A DNA stretch of 64,000 nucleotides from Iodidimonas sp. SYSU 1G8 (GCF_039655775.1 NZ_JBBYXJ010000002.1:682001-746000); one strand, 5' to 3'. Positions 33,863 through 43,773 are shown, counted from the stretch's first letter. Numbers and translations are program-made. Notes: generated by a model not told the origin, from the letters alone.

Positions 33863-35114
33863 ACCCTCGGAAGTCGGCGTCCAGCCAGTAAAGCTCGATC
33901 CGCTGGCCCGAGGTGACGACGGGAATCCGGGCATCTCCCTGCGCGCCGCGCACCGGGTTGGTGAACTCCCATACCACCGTACCGGATCTGTCCACCTCGA
34001 AAAGCCGGCCGCCATCGGCTTCGGTGATCAGCGTGTTGCCGCCGGGCAGCCGCTCGGCCGAGCCGCGCGTGGCGCTGGCGAACGGCGTCTGTCCGGGCCG
34101 CGCGGTGTAACTCCACACGGTCGTCATGGTCACCGGATCGATCTCGAGGACGCGCGACGCCTTGCCGTCCCCCGCCTCGCCCCGATTGTCGAAGATCAGA
34201 ATGTGCCCATCGGCGACGATGCTGGCGTCATACTGGCCGTTCCAGGCGCCTCTCGCGGCCCAGGTGATCTGGCCGCTGGCCGGGTCGATCACCGCCAGAA
34301 CGCCGAGATCGGGAAAGGACAACAGCGCCTGACCGGCTCGGCCTTCGAAAAGCCCCGTGGCCTCGGCGTCGTCGATCACGTCGATGCTGGTGGCGCGCGG
34401 CGCGGCGCTCCGCGACGGCGCGAGCAAACCGCTGAATGGTGAGGCCTCGAAGGCGTCGGACAAAGACAGTTTCGCCGCTTCCCGGCCGTCCGGTGTCAGG
34501 ATGGTCAGGTAACTCTCCAGGATGACAGGCTTGTCGTCTTCCTTGAGGAAGTCCTCGGCGAGCACGAAGACGCGGCCATCGGGCGCCAGGTCGAAGTCGC
34601 TGTGCACGCGCTGGAGATAGGCCCAGATTATCCCGGAGTTTTTGTCGACCTTCACCAGACCATAGCCCGGCGGTGTATGTCCCGCCGCTTCGTACAGGCC
34701 GATCAGGTCGCCATTGGGGAACATCCGCGCCTTGCGCAGGAACACGAGTGAGTCCGGCTGGGGCTGAGCGACAGCGGCGTTTCCGCCCGCCGCCGCGGCG
34801 CTGTAGGGCAAGGTCCATTCGTGCATGGGGTGGCCGATCATGGTGACCAGCTGCGCCGTCGCCGCATGGCCCGACGTATAAAGGGTAAAGCCCCGCTCGG
34901 CATTGCGCGGGTCCCAGACGGTGACCAGCCTTTCGGCGCGGGTGGCATCGCGCCAGTGGTCGCTTGTCACGGGATCGGCGATGTCGGTGCGCTGCTCGGT
35001 GGCATCGGGGACCCGATTCAGGAGCCCATCCATGGGGAGGATCCAGACAAACGCGGCAAGCCCGGCCGCGATGATGGCGGCGACTCCTCCTGCGATCAGG
35101 ATTTTCTTGGGCAC
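33849..35114 (-). CDS. Arylsulfotransferase (ASST)-like beta-propeller protein
   Basis: A 421-residue protein with an N-terminal membrane anchor (ILIAGGVAAIIAAGLAAFVWI) and a repeated propeller body: GLVKVDKNSGIIWAY, HSDFDLAPDGRVFVLAEDF, VLEIDPVTMTTVWSY and LFEVDRSGTVVWEFTNP. This is the Arylsulfotran_2 pattern of periplasmic phenol sulfotransferase-like proteins. Catalytic histidine assignment is unsure, so activity is not claimed. It starts with GTG after AAAGGA. Its end overlaps the LLM gene on the opposite strand. Confidence 0.8.
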   Translation of the reverse strand: MPKKILIAGGVAAIIAAGLAAFVWILPMDGLLNRVPDATEQRTDIADPVTSDHWRDATRAERLVTVWDPRNAERGFTLYTSGHAATAQLVTMIGHPMHEWTLPYSAAAAGGNAAVAQPQPDSLVFLRKARMFPNGDLIGLYEAAGHTPPGYGLVKVDKNSGIIWAYLQRVHSDFDLAPDGRVFVLAEDFLKEDDKPVILESYLTILTPDGREAAKLSLSDAFEASPFSGLLAPSRSAAPRATSIDVIDDAEATGLFEGRAGQALLSFPDLGVLAVIDPASGQITWAARGAWNGQYDASIVADGHILIFDNRGEAGDGKASRVLEIDPVTMTTVWSYTARPGQTPFASATRGSAERLPGGNTLITEADGGRLFEVDRSGTVVWEFTNPVRGAQGDARIPVVTSGQRIELYWLDADFRGFTRP

Positions 35115-35325
35115 GGCGATATCCTTTCGGTGCGGCTGGGCAGCCAGCGTCTTCTAGACTTACTGTGCCGCAACGGCCTTATCCACCGTATTGGGCCCGC
35201 TTTCTCGTTCAGGCGACATTCACGGTCCGTCAAATATTCTCAAGTATCTCTCGTCCGTTGCATGCGACAGAGGAAATCCCTTGGTGTGAACCATGCGTGA
35301 TTCAAGCTGACCGATCGCTTGTGCG

Positions 35326-35350
35326 GGAACCCCTGACAATAAATCTCGTT
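35326..35350 (+). promoter_or_regulatory. EcfG-type general-stress promoter before the small lipoprotein
   Basis: GGAAC (35326-35330), 16 bases, CGTT (35347-35350) matches the EcfG consensus. The small lipoprotein ATG lies 52 bases downstream, the same spacing as at the PRC-barrel gene site. The remaining part of the 288-base space holds no gene. Confidence 0.65.
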
Positions 35351-35402
35351 TCGAGATCAGGTCTTGTCTCGACGCATACGGAGAAAACTGAAAGGAAGAA
35401 TC

Positions 35403-35684
35403 ATGAATTCATCGGAAAATGATGACAAATCAATTCCAGTGAGCTCGAGTCCCTGGGCACGGCGTGCCTTGATAGGTGTGGTGGCGGCCGGTGTTCTGGG
35501 GCTGGCCGCATGCAGCGGGCATGGCGGCTATGGCCACGGCCATGGGTATTACCGCGATGGCTATCATCATGGCGGCTATCACAAGGATCGGCATGATCGG
35601 TACGACCGCCATGACCGGTATGACCGCAGTGGCTACCGTGACCGCGATCGCCGCGACGGGCGCGGTTACTGGCGCCGCGATTGA
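35403..35684 (+). CDS. Small His/Gly/Tyr/Arg-rich lipoprotein
   Basis: A 93-residue protein. Its twin-basic start and hydrophobic core (ARRALIGVVAAGVLGLAAC) end in a lipobox LAAC, so Cys36 is probably lipidated. The rest is low-complexity: GHGGYGHGHGYYRDGYHHGG, then repeated HDRYD units and an Arg/Asp tail. His clusters could bind metal. I start at ATG 35403 with AAAGGAAG before it; the N-terminal 18 residues ahead of the hydrophobic part are longer than usual. A stress-type promoter lies upstream. Confidence 0.7.
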   Translation: MNSSENDDKSIPVSSSPWARRALIGVVAAGVLGLAACSGHGGYGHGHGYYRDGYHHGGYHKDRHDRYDRHDRYDRSGYRDRDRRDGRGYWRRD

Positions 35685-35738
35685 CGAGGCGGGCAGGTTT
35701 GACGCAACCGTGAGCCCATCGGCAATGCCGGTCGGGCG

Positions 35739-38700
35739 CTAAAGGTCCCGTCCGTCAAGTACGGCGCGGACCTTCTGCGCCATCTCGGTCTTGCGGAACG
35801 GCTTGTTCAGCAGGTTGACGCCATCATCCAGCCGTCCGTGATGGACGATCGCGTTATCGGTGTACCCTGACGAATAGAGGACACGCGTTCCCGGCGCACG
35901 GCGCAACACTTCTTCGGCGATCTGGCGGCCGTTCATGCCGCCCGGCAACACGATGTCGGTGAACAGAAGATCGAAGGCCAGGCCCTGATCCATGGCTGCC
36001 AGCAGGTCGGGGCCCGTTGCGAAAGCGGTCACCTCATAGCCCAGATGGCGAAGGTTCATCTCGGCGAACTGACGCACCAGCGCCTCGTCCTCGACCAGCG
36101 CGATCCGCTCCTGCCCATGTGGTGACAGCTCGGCGTCCGGTCGGGCGGCTTCGACCGCGATATGCCGGTCGAGCGCGCGCGGGAGATAGAGTTTCACGGT
36201 GGTGCCGTAGCCGGGCTCGCTGTAGAGCTTCACATGACCGCCCGACTGTTTGGCAAATCCGTAGACCATGCTCAGGCCAAGGCCGCTCCCCTTGCCAACG
36301 GGCTTGGTCGTGAAGAAGGGGTCGAAGGCCCGCTCCAGCACCTTGGCCTCCATGCCTTCGCCCGTGTCTGACAGCGCGACCATCACATACTGGCCGGGTT
36401 TGACCTCGTCATTGTCGAGCGCATAGGAATTGTCCAGCCGCGCATTGGCGGTTTCGATGGTGAGCTTGCCACCCTCTCCCATCGCATCGCGGGCGTTGAT
36501 GGCGATATTGAGCAGCGCGCTTTCCAGTTGCGAGCCATCGACCACCGCGCGCCACAGGCCGGCGCCGCGGACGATCTCCAGGTCGATACTTTCGTTCAAC
36601 GTCCGCCGCAACAGGGCTTCGAGGCCCGTGATCAGCTGGTTGACGTCGATGATTTTCGGCGCGAGCGGTTGCCGGCGCGAGAATGCCAGCAGTCGGTGGG
36701 TCAGGTCCGCGCCGCGTTCGGCGGCCGTCTGGATCATCTCCGCCACCATGCGCAGGCGGTCGTTTTCGCGCACTTCCTCGACAAGCAGGTCGGCGTTGCC
36801 CATGATCACGGTCAGCAGATTGTTGAAATCATGGGCGACACCGCCGGTCAACTGGCCGACCGCTTCCATCTTCTGGGCCTGGCGCAGCTGCTGTTCGGCC
36901 TTCATGCGCTGGGTGATATCGCTGGTATAGACCGTCAGTCCCGAGGAACCGGGAAAGAGCCGGATCATGTGAAACCGGTCGAGCGGCGCATAATAATTCT
37001 CGAACGTCACCTGTTCGCGGCGCTCGACGGCCTGATGGAAACGCGTCCAGACATCGGACCCGTAAAGGTCGGGGAAGACTTCCCACATGGATTTGCCGAG
37101 CACCTCGGCTTCGCTCACGCCGAACATCTCTTCGGCCGCGCGATTCACGTGGGTATACCGCCAGTTCGCGTCGAGATGATAAACGCCGTCCGACATGGCC
37201 TCGAAGATGCGGGAAATCTCGTCCCGCGCCGCTTCCGTCGCCGCCAGCGCATCCGTGCGCGCGCCCAGCAGCTTCACGTTCTCCACCGCGATGGACACGG
37301 TGCGGGCCAGTTGCGCCAGCAGGGCCTCGTCCTGGGCGTCGAACTCGCCGGTATCGCGGTCGGAAAGACCGATCAGGCCGAGATTCTCGCCCGTCTGGGC
37401 CATCAGCGGAACCGCGAGCCATCCGCGCATGGGCGGGTGACGGTCACGCGCGTCGCCAAATCCCTTCCAGTCGGGATGCGCGAGCAACTCCTCCTGGGTC
37501 AGCCGGGTCGGCGCGTTATCGCGGCAAACCAGCCGGTAGATGCCCGAGCCATCCGATTGCTCGTCATAGGTGCGCCACGCCGCGTATTTTTCCGAGAGGG
37601 AGACGGTGTGGATGGCCTGCGCGAAACTGTCCCCGATGGTGAGGCTGACCACGCTCTGATGGCACGGCACCAGTTCGCGGGCTGCTGCCGCGGCACGGTT
37701 CAGCACGTGGTCGATGCTACGGGCGGCGGCCAGTTCGGCCGAGATACTCGCCAGCCGGTTCAGGCGATCCGTGGTGTCGACCTGCGCCTGCTGCCGCAGC
37801 GACAGGGCGCGGACGGCCAGGGCCGTGGCACCGGCCATCAGGGACAGGAGAATCAGATCGACGATGAAACTGGTCAGCGCCCTGTAGGTCCAGTTCGCCA
37901 GCACCTCGCTCTCCGGCAGACCCGCCGCCACGACCATGGGAAGCCCGGGCACGCGCGCGAACACCATCATGTGCCGCGTCTGGTTTTCGTCCGACTCCGT
38001 CCAGAACCATCCGGAGTCGCGGCCCTTTACATGCTCCTTGAACAAGGATTCCCGCATGTCGGGATTGATAAGGCTGGAGGCGCCTCCGACGCGTTCCGCC
38101 AACAGTATGCCGTCATCGCGGAACAGCATGATGGCGGTTCGGGGCGTCAGGCTGAGGGACTCGAACAACGAGGCGAAATGATCGACGGCGATGGTACCCA
38201 CGGCCCAGCCCTGCAACTGTCCGTCGGCGGTCATCCCGGGACGGGCGACCCTGATGATCGGCTCGCCAACGGCCTCGCCCAATTTCCCGACGAGAGGCGG
38301 GCTGACACGGATGCGGCGGTCACCGCTCGCAGGAGGCGGCGCGAAGGGTGGCTCCTGAGCGAGGTTTAACCGGTCGGGTACCGGGCTGTAGGAGGCCTGC
38401 GCGATCCGGCCCGTGGCATCCACGATGAAGAACTCCAGCACGCTCGGCGCGGCGTTCCGCGCCGCCCCTAGTGTCTCGTGGATCGCGCCGGGCGGTGAGT
38501 CGGCGCCGATTGTGCCGGTGCTCAATTCGTCGGCAAAGCGGATCAGACCGCGATCGGTGGTCCCCAGGGTCTGCTCGGTGTGTTTGGCGATGCCTTGAAC
38601 GATGTTGCGCAGGCTGTCACGGGCCTTGTCAGCTTCCCAGCCCCGGTCCAGATAGAGCTGGATCGCGTGGGTCGCGAGCAGGACTGCGGAGATGGTCGCG

Positions 38701-38750
38701 ACAATCGCGACCAGCAGCCTTACAGATGCTTTCAGATGCCCCCTCGGCAA
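35739..38750 (-). CDS. Hybrid sensor histidine kinase with periplasmic sensor, GAF and PAS domains
   Basis: A 1003-residue protein. Two membrane segments (about 10-30 and 288-318) flank a periplasmic Cache-like sensor. Then follow a GAF domain (about 335-490), a PAS domain (about 505-615), HisKA with the phospho-acceptor in VAHDFNNLLTV (His640), HATPase_c (DTGEGM, FDPFFTTKPVGKGSGLG, about 745-865) and a C-terminal receiver with Asp932 in FTDIVLPGG. The receiver fused to the kinase suggests a phosphorelay. The start is TTG, with a GAGG-type site. It is divergent from a large exported Sel1-repeat protein. Confidence 0.92.
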   Translation of the reverse strand: MPRGHLKASVRLLVAIVATISAVLLATHAIQLYLDRGWEADKARDSLRNIVQGIAKHTEQTLGTTDRGLIRFADELSTGTIGADSPPGAIHETLGAARNAAPSVLEFFIVDATGRIAQASYSPVPDRLNLAQEPPFAPPPASGDRRIRVSPPLVGKLGEAVGEPIIRVARPGMTADGQLQGWAVGTIAVDHFASLFESLSLTPRTAIMLFRDDGILLAERVGGASSLINPDMRESLFKEHVKGRDSGWFWTESDENQTRHMMVFARVPGLPMVVAAGLPESEVLANWTYRALTSFIVDLILLSLMAGATALAVRALSLRQQAQVDTTDRLNRLASISAELAAARSIDHVLNRAAAAARELVPCHQSVVSLTIGDSFAQAIHTVSLSEKYAAWRTYDEQSDGSGIYRLVCRDNAPTRLTQEELLAHPDWKGFGDARDRHPPMRGWLAVPLMAQTGENLGLIGLSDRDTGEFDAQDEALLAQLARTVSIAVENVKLLGARTDALAATEAARDEISRIFEAMSDGVYHLDANWRYTHVNRAAEEMFGVSEAEVLGKSMWEVFPDLYGSDVWTRFHQAVERREQVTFENYYAPLDRFHMIRLFPGSSGLTVYTSDITQRMKAEQQLRQAQKMEAVGQLTGGVAHDFNNLLTVIMGNADLLVEEVRENDRLRMVAEMIQTAAERGADLTHRLLAFSRRQPLAPKIIDVNQLITGLEALLRRTLNESIDLEIVRGAGLWRAVVDGSQLESALLNIAINARDAMGEGGKLTIETANARLDNSYALDNDEVKPGQYVMVALSDTGEGMEAKVLERAFDPFFTTKPVGKGSGLGLSMVYGFAKQSGGHVKLYSEPGYGTTVKLYLPRALDRHIAVEAARPDAELSPHGQERIALVEDEALVRQFAEMNLRHLGYEVTAFATGPDLLAAMDQGLAFDLLFTDIVLPGGMNGRQIAEEVLRRAPGTRVLYSSGYTDNAIVHHGRLDDGVNLLNKPFRKTEMAQKVRAVLDGRDL

Positions 38751-38952
38751 CCCTCAATCCTCGTGAGACCCGGCGTCAATGCGCCGTGCCCTTCGCCCGT
38801 CGGCGTTCCCGCGCCCGATCCATCATTATACTACACCCTTTTTGGCGTGATGCGGCGATCATCTTGGTCGCTCGCGTTCTTATTGAGTCGCCGGATTGTG
38901 CCCAAGGGGCCACTTCGTGCATTGATAAGGCGACAAGGCGAAGGAGATTGAC

Positions 38953-41628
38953 GTGCGATTGGGGTTTATGGGGCTTGGGGCGGCGATGCTGATGGTCGTG
39001 GCGTCTTCCGCGGCGCATGGCGCGGTCGGCGAAGCGCCCCGCATCGACATGACCCTGATCGAGCCGGGCGCGGCGCGCGGTGCCGAACCCTTGGCCGGTG
39101 GCGGCGTCGATGGCGACTACCTGCTGACCCTCAAGACCTTCTCCGATCTGCTGGACCAGGCGCAGCGCGGCGATGCCGATGCACAGTGGCGCGTCGCCCT
39201 CAGCTATTACCGCGGAATCGGCGTCACCGCCGATCCGGAAGCCGGCTTCGGCTGGCTCCTCAAGGCCGCGGAGCAGGGCGACAGCACGGCCGCCGCCTTT
39301 CTCGGCAGTGTCTATCAGCGCGGCCTGGGCACCGGCGTCGATCATGCCCAGGCGGTGCGCTGGTTCGAGAAGGCGGCCGAAGGTCAGATTCCCATGGCGC
39401 TCTACCAGCTCGGACTGCATTCCCTGAATGGCTGGGGCGTGCCCGCCAACCTGGATGAGGCGCGGACGTATTTCCGGCTCTCGCACGAACGCGGCATGCC
39501 CGATGGCCTGTGCGTGCTGGCCCAGATCGACTACGATCAGGAAGCCGTCAAGGACGAGGCCGCCATCCGCCGCATGACCGACGCTTTCGCCCTCGCCGCC
39601 GAGGAAGGCTCGGAGCTTTGCATGGTCTCGCTCGCCCAGCTTCGCCTGCAGGGAGATCTCATCCCGCGCGACGAGGCCGGTGCGCGCACCCTGCTGCTCA
39701 AGGCGGCGGATGCGGGCAATCCGCAGGCGCAATATCTGGGCGGCCTGATGCTGTTCCGCGGCGATGGCGGTGACAGGGATCCGGCACGCGCCATCGAACT
39801 GTTCGGCAAGGCGTCCGACCGCGGCTTTCCGGACGCCCAGGCCTTCATGTCGGTGGCCTACAGCCAGGGCGAGGGCGTCGAGAAGGACGAAACCAGGGCC
39901 CTCGATCTCGCGCGGAAAGCTGGTGAAAAAGGCTCGGGCTACGCCCAGATGCTGCTTTTCAGCTATTACCTCGAGGGCGTCGGAACGCCGGCCGATCCGG
40001 CCACCGCCCTGAAATGGCTGGAGAAATGCGCCGAATCGGGGCTGCTCGACTGCCTCTACAACGCGGGGGTCGTGTATCTGCGAGGCGATGGGGTGGAGGC
40101 CGACGCGCCGCGTGCCGCTGGCTATTTCAGCAAGGCGGCGGGAAGCGGACACCACGACGCCCAATACGCGCTCGGTACCCTCTATCTCAAAGGCGATGGC
40201 GTGCCGCGCGATATCGTCAAGGCTCGGGCGCTATTCGAACAGGCGGCGGCGGGCGGTGTCGATTCAGCCCGATCGGCGCTCGATTACGTCTCGGCCATCG
40301 AAGCGGCCGGACGGACCGGGCGCATCCTGCCGATGACATCGCCGGGCGAAGCCCTGCAGGCAGCGGCCATGAACGGCGCCGCGCCGCTGGGCGAAGCGGA
40401 GGCCAGGATCGCCGAGGCGCGCGACCTGCTCTCCCGGGCGCGCAAGGCGGGGGATGGCGAGATGGCGGCCTTGGTGACGAAGGCAATTGAACTGCTGGAG
40501 TCGGCGACGGCCCTCGGATCGGCGGAAGCGGGCTATCTGCAGGCACGGGTGCTCGGCGACCCTGCCTATGGCCGTCCTGATGCCGAAGCCTCGTTCGCGG
40601 CCGCCCTCAAGGCGGCGCAGCGGGGCAACGCGGACGCGCAGCGGCTCGCCGGCGTCGCCTATTACGCGGGCAAGGGCGTGGCCGTGGACGCGGTCGAGGC
40701 CAGGCGCTGGTTCACGGCGGCGGCCGAGCAGGACAATTGGGAGGCGCTGGCTAATCTCGCCTATATGCGGCTGACCGGCGCCGGCGGCCCACGTGACGAG
40801 GCGCAGGCCCGGGAAGATTACCGGCGGGCCGCCGAGAACGGCGTCGCCGTGGCGCAGTACTGGACGGGCCGGTTCCTCGGCCAGCCCGGCGAGGGACAAG
40901 ACCAGGAAGCGGCGCGGCGCTGGTTCGAGCGTTCGGCCGACCAAGGTTGGCGCAGCGCGCGCGTCTGGCTCGCCAGATATGCCCGCGAAGGTCTCGGCGG
41001 ACCGGTCGATCCGGCATTGGCACGCCGCCTGTTCGCCGCCGCGTCCGCCGACGGCGATGGCGAGGCCAGCCGGAATCTCGCTCTCATGTACGAACTGGGC
41101 GAGGGGGGGGCGAAGGATTTGGCCGAGTCCCTTCGGTATCTGCGGCTGGCCGGTGAACAGGGAAACGGGACGGCGCTCACCGCGCTGGGCGAGGCCTATT
41201 ACTACGGCCGCGGCGTGGAGCGGGATCTTGCCGAGGCACGCGACTGGTTCCGCAGGGCGGCGGAGCGGGGCAATGCGGCGGGACAATATGCGCTGGGCAT
41301 GCTGCATGCGCGCGGCGAAGGGACTCCGGCTGATCCCGACAAGGCGCTCGAATGGTTCCGCAAGGCCGCCGCCAACCGTCATCTCGACGCGCAGGTGAAG
41401 GCCGGACTCACGCTCGCCTCACGCCAGGCCGATGCCGAAGAGGCTCTGTTCTGGTTGCTATCGGCGCTGGAACGGCTGAAGGCCGGCGCTGTCCGGACGC
41501 AGGCGGAAGCGGCGGTCGAGGCTCTTGAAAAGCGCCTCGATGCGGAGCAGGTCCTGGCGGTGCGCCAGAGGATCGCCGATTCCCATGCGGTGACGTCTGG
41601 GTCATCCGCCTCCGGAATGGCCGAATAG
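38953..41628 (+). CDS. Exported Sel1-like repeat protein
   Basis: An 891-residue protein with a signal peptide (LGAAMLMVVASSAAHGAVG). It then consists almost wholly of about 20 Sel1-like repeats of 36 residues, an alpha/alpha solenoid, such as DAQWRVALSYYRGIGV and AQYALGMLHARGEGTP. A less regular stretch at about 440-530 may be a hinge. The start is GTG with AAGGAG before it. Sel1 proteins are scaffolds; periplasmic ExoR uses the same fold to restrain the ExoS kinase. The divergent kinase next door makes a similar partnership possible but untested. Confidence 0.85.
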   Translation: MRLGFMGLGAAMLMVVASSAAHGAVGEAPRIDMTLIEPGAARGAEPLAGGGVDGDYLLTLKTFSDLLDQAQRGDADAQWRVALSYYRGIGVTADPEAGFGWLLKAAEQGDSTAAAFLGSVYQRGLGTGVDHAQAVRWFEKAAEGQIPMALYQLGLHSLNGWGVPANLDEARTYFRLSHERGMPDGLCVLAQIDYDQEAVKDEAAIRRMTDAFALAAEEGSELCMVSLAQLRLQGDLIPRDEAGARTLLLKAADAGNPQAQYLGGLMLFRGDGGDRDPARAIELFGKASDRGFPDAQAFMSVAYSQGEGVEKDETRALDLARKAGEKGSGYAQMLLFSYYLEGVGTPADPATALKWLEKCAESGLLDCLYNAGVVYLRGDGVEADAPRAAGYFSKAAGSGHHDAQYALGTLYLKGDGVPRDIVKARALFEQAAAGGVDSARSALDYVSAIEAAGRTGRILPMTSPGEALQAAAMNGAAPLGEAEARIAEARDLLSRARKAGDGEMAALVTKAIELLESATALGSAEAGYLQARVLGDPAYGRPDAEASFAAALKAAQRGNADAQRLAGVAYYAGKGVAVDAVEARRWFTAAAEQDNWEALANLAYMRLTGAGGPRDEAQAREDYRRAAENGVAVAQYWTGRFLGQPGEGQDQEAARRWFERSADQGWRSARVWLARYAREGLGGPVDPALARRLFAAASADGDGEASRNLALMYELGEGGAKDLAESLRYLRLAGEQGNGTALTALGEAYYYGRGVERDLAEARDWFRRAAERGNAAGQYALGMLHARGEGTPADPDKALEWFRKAAANRHLDAQVKAGLTLASRQADAEEALFWLLSALERLKAGAVRTQAEAAVEALEKRLDAEQVLAVRQRIADSHAVTSGSSASGMAE

Positions 41629-41746
41629 CTGCGCCCTCTTTGTCTTGCGGCCGACTTCTGCGATGATTTGGGGGCAGAATGACTTATGTGCCGTGCGACG
41701 GAGCCGATTGTAAGGTCGGCGCTCCATGCAACGACAAGGCGAGCGA

Positions 41747-42223
41747 ATGACTGCCGCGACACCGCCACATGATCTTGCCGACCGGATCGACCGCATTCTG
41801 GCGGCGCACGCGGATATGGAAGGGGCCTGCCTTTCCGTGTTGCAGGCCGTCCAGCGGGAAGTTGGCTACGTGCCGGGCGACGCGCTCGCACCCATCGCCC
41901 GCGCGCTTCATCTGTCCCACGCCGAGGTCTATGGCGTGCTGACCTTCTACCATGACCTACGGCAGACGCCGGCGGGACGCCATGTGGTCCGGGTCTGCCA
42001 GGCCGAGGCGTGCCAGTCCATGGGCGCGCGCGGTCTGACCGACGCTCTCGTCCGGCACTTCGGTGTGGCCCTGGGCGAAACCGCGGCCAGCGGCGAAGTC
42101 ACGCTTGAGGCGGTGTACTGCCTCGGAAACTGTGCCCTGTCGCCGGCGGTCAGCGTGGATGGCACGCTTCTCGGCCGGGCGACGCCGCATAGGGTGACAG
42201 CGCGCCTGGGAGCGGCGACGTGA
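41747..42223 (+). CDS. fdsG: NAD-dependent formate dehydrogenase, gamma subunit
   Basis: A 158-residue NuoE-like thioredoxin-fold subunit. Its [2Fe-2S] ligands are the cysteine pairs in VCQAEACQSMG and CLGNCALSP. The core LQAVQREVGYVPGDALAPIA and EVYGVLTFYHDLRQ are typical. It relays electrons to the beta subunit. Two in-frame starts exist, 41726 and 41747; I prefer 41747 for its nearby AAGGCGAG. It is the first gene of the formate dehydrogenase operon and overlaps fdsB by four bases. Confidence 0.92.
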   Translation: MTAATPPHDLADRIDRILAAHADMEGACLSVLQAVQREVGYVPGDALAPIARALHLSHAEVYGVLTFYHDLRQTPAGRHVVRVCQAEACQSMGARGLTDALVRHFGVALGETAASGEVTLEAVYCLGNCALSPAVSVDGTLLGRATPHRVTARLGAAT

Positions 42224-43773
42224 GCGGCTACACCATCTATATTTCGGCCGATTCCGCCTCCGTGTCGGTCGGCGCGGACGATCTTCGCGATGCGCTCATG
42301 GCCGAGGCGCAGACCCGTGGCATTTCCCTGCGGATCGTGCGCACGGGCAGCCGAGGCGCCTATTTCCTCGAGCCCATGCTGGAGGTGGCGACGCCGGACG
42401 GCCGGCTCGGCTTCAACGGCTTCGAAGATATGCGCGCTGGGGTGGCGACACTGTTCGACAGCGGTTTTTCCCCGCAAAGCCCACATTGCCTGGGGCTGGT
42501 CGACGCGCTTCCGTGGCTTGCCCGTCAGGAGCGGCTGACCTTTGTCCGTTGCGGCATCACCGATCCGCTCTCCATCGAGGACTACCGCGCTCATGAGGGC
42601 TTCGACGGGCTCGAGAAAGCGCTCGCGCTGTCACCGCAAGCCATCATCGACGCCGTCGCCGAATCCGGCCTGCGTGGGCGCGGCGGCGCGGGGTTCCCGG
42701 CCGCGATCAAATGGGGGACGGTCCAAGGCGCGCCAGGCGATGTGAAGTACATCTGCTGCAATGCCGACGAGGGTGACAGCGGCACCTTCGCCGACCGCAT
42801 GCTGATGGAAGGCGATCCGCTGCTGCTGATCGAGGGCATGACCATCGCGGGTCTGGCCGTCGGCGCCGCTCAGGGCTTCGTCTATATCCGCTCGGAGTAT
42901 CCCGCCGCCATCGCGGTGATGCGGCAGGCGATCGGTCTGGCGCAGGCCGCCGGCTGGCTGGGCAGTGACATTCGCGGCACGGGCCATGCTTTCCATATCG
43001 AGGTGCGGGAAGGCGCAGGTGCCTATATCTGCGGCGAGGAAACCGCCATGCTGGAAAGCCTCGAAGGCAAGCGCGGCATGGTCCGTGCCAAGCCGCCGCT
43101 GCCCGCGCTCGAGGGCCTGTTCGGCAAGCCGACCGTGGTCAACAATGTTCTCACCCTGGCGGCGGTGCCGACCATCCTGGCGCGGGGCGGCGCCTTTTAC
43201 CGGGATTACGGGATCGGCCGCTCGCGCGGCACGCAGCCGTTCCAGCTTGCTGGGTGCATCCGGCGCGGCGGACTGGTCGAAAAGGCGTTCGGCGTCACGC
43301 TGCGCGACCTGATCGAGGATTTCGGCGGCGGCACCGCCACGGGCCGACCTTTCAAGGCGGTGCAGGTCGGCGGACCGCTGGGCGGCTATATCCCCGAGGC
43401 GCTGCTCGATCTGCCGGCGGATTACGAAAGCCTGGCCGGCGCCGGATTCATGCTGGGGCATGGCGGTCTGGTGGTGTTTGACGAAAGCGCCGACATGCTG
43501 CGGCAGGCCCGCTTCGCCATGGCGTTCTGCGCCGAGGAATCCTGCGGCAAGTGCACGCCATGCCGGATCGGCGCGGTGCGCGGTGTCGAGGTGATCGACC
43601 GGATCAATGCCGGTCTCGATCAGGCCAGGCAACTGGCGCTGCTTGAGGATCTGTGCACGCTGATGACCGACGGGTCGCTGTGCGCAATGGGCGGGCTGAC
43701 GCCCATGCCTGTCCTGAGCGCGCTGCATCATTTTCCCGAAGATTTCCGGCGGCCCGCCGCCGCTGCCGAGTAA
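42220..43773 (+). CDS. fdsB: NAD-dependent formate dehydrogenase, beta subunit
   Basis: A 517-residue NuoF-like subunit with an N-terminal thioredoxin-like part (about 1-110). Then come the FMN/NADH-binding region (GLRGRGGAGFPAAIKWG and CCNADEGDSGTFADRMLMEG) and the C-terminal [4Fe-4S] site ESCGKCTPCRIGAVRG. It passes electrons from the cluster chain to NAD+. The start is a GTG overlapping the fdsG stop. Confidence 0.95.
   Translation: MSGYTIYISADSASVSVGADDLRDALMAEAQTRGISLRIVRTGSRGAYFLEPMLEVATPDGRLGFNGFEDMRAGVATLFDSGFSPQSPHCLGLVDALPWLARQERLTFVRCGITDPLSIEDYRAHEGFDGLEKALALSPQAIIDAVAESGLRGRGGAGFPAAIKWGTVQGAPGDVKYICCNADEGDSGTFADRMLMEGDPLLLIEGMTIAGLAVGAAQGFVYIRSEYPAAIAVMRQAIGLAQAAGWLGSDIRGTGHAFHIEVREGAGAYICGEETAMLESLEGKRGMVRAKPPLPALEGLFGKPTVVNNVLTLAAVPTILARGGAFYRDYGIGRSRGTQPFQLAGCIRRGGLVEKAFGVTLRDLIEDFGGGTATGRPFKAVQVGGPLGGYIPEALLDLPADYESLAGAGFMLGHGGLVVFDESADMLRQARFAMAFCAEESCGKCTPCRIGAVRGVEVIDRINAGLDQARQLALLEDLCTLMTDGSLCAMGGLTPMPVLSALHHFPEDFRRPAAAAE

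Noticed and set aside
35580-35640. Short tandem repeats in the small lipoprotein gene as a CRISPR or satellite
   Set aside because: They encode in-frame HDRYD repeats inside a coding sequence; no spacers or conserved repeat length.
39100-41600. Internal similarity in the Sel1 gene as a DNA repeat element
   Set aside because: The similarity follows the 36-residue Sel1 protein repeat and has diverged at DNA level.
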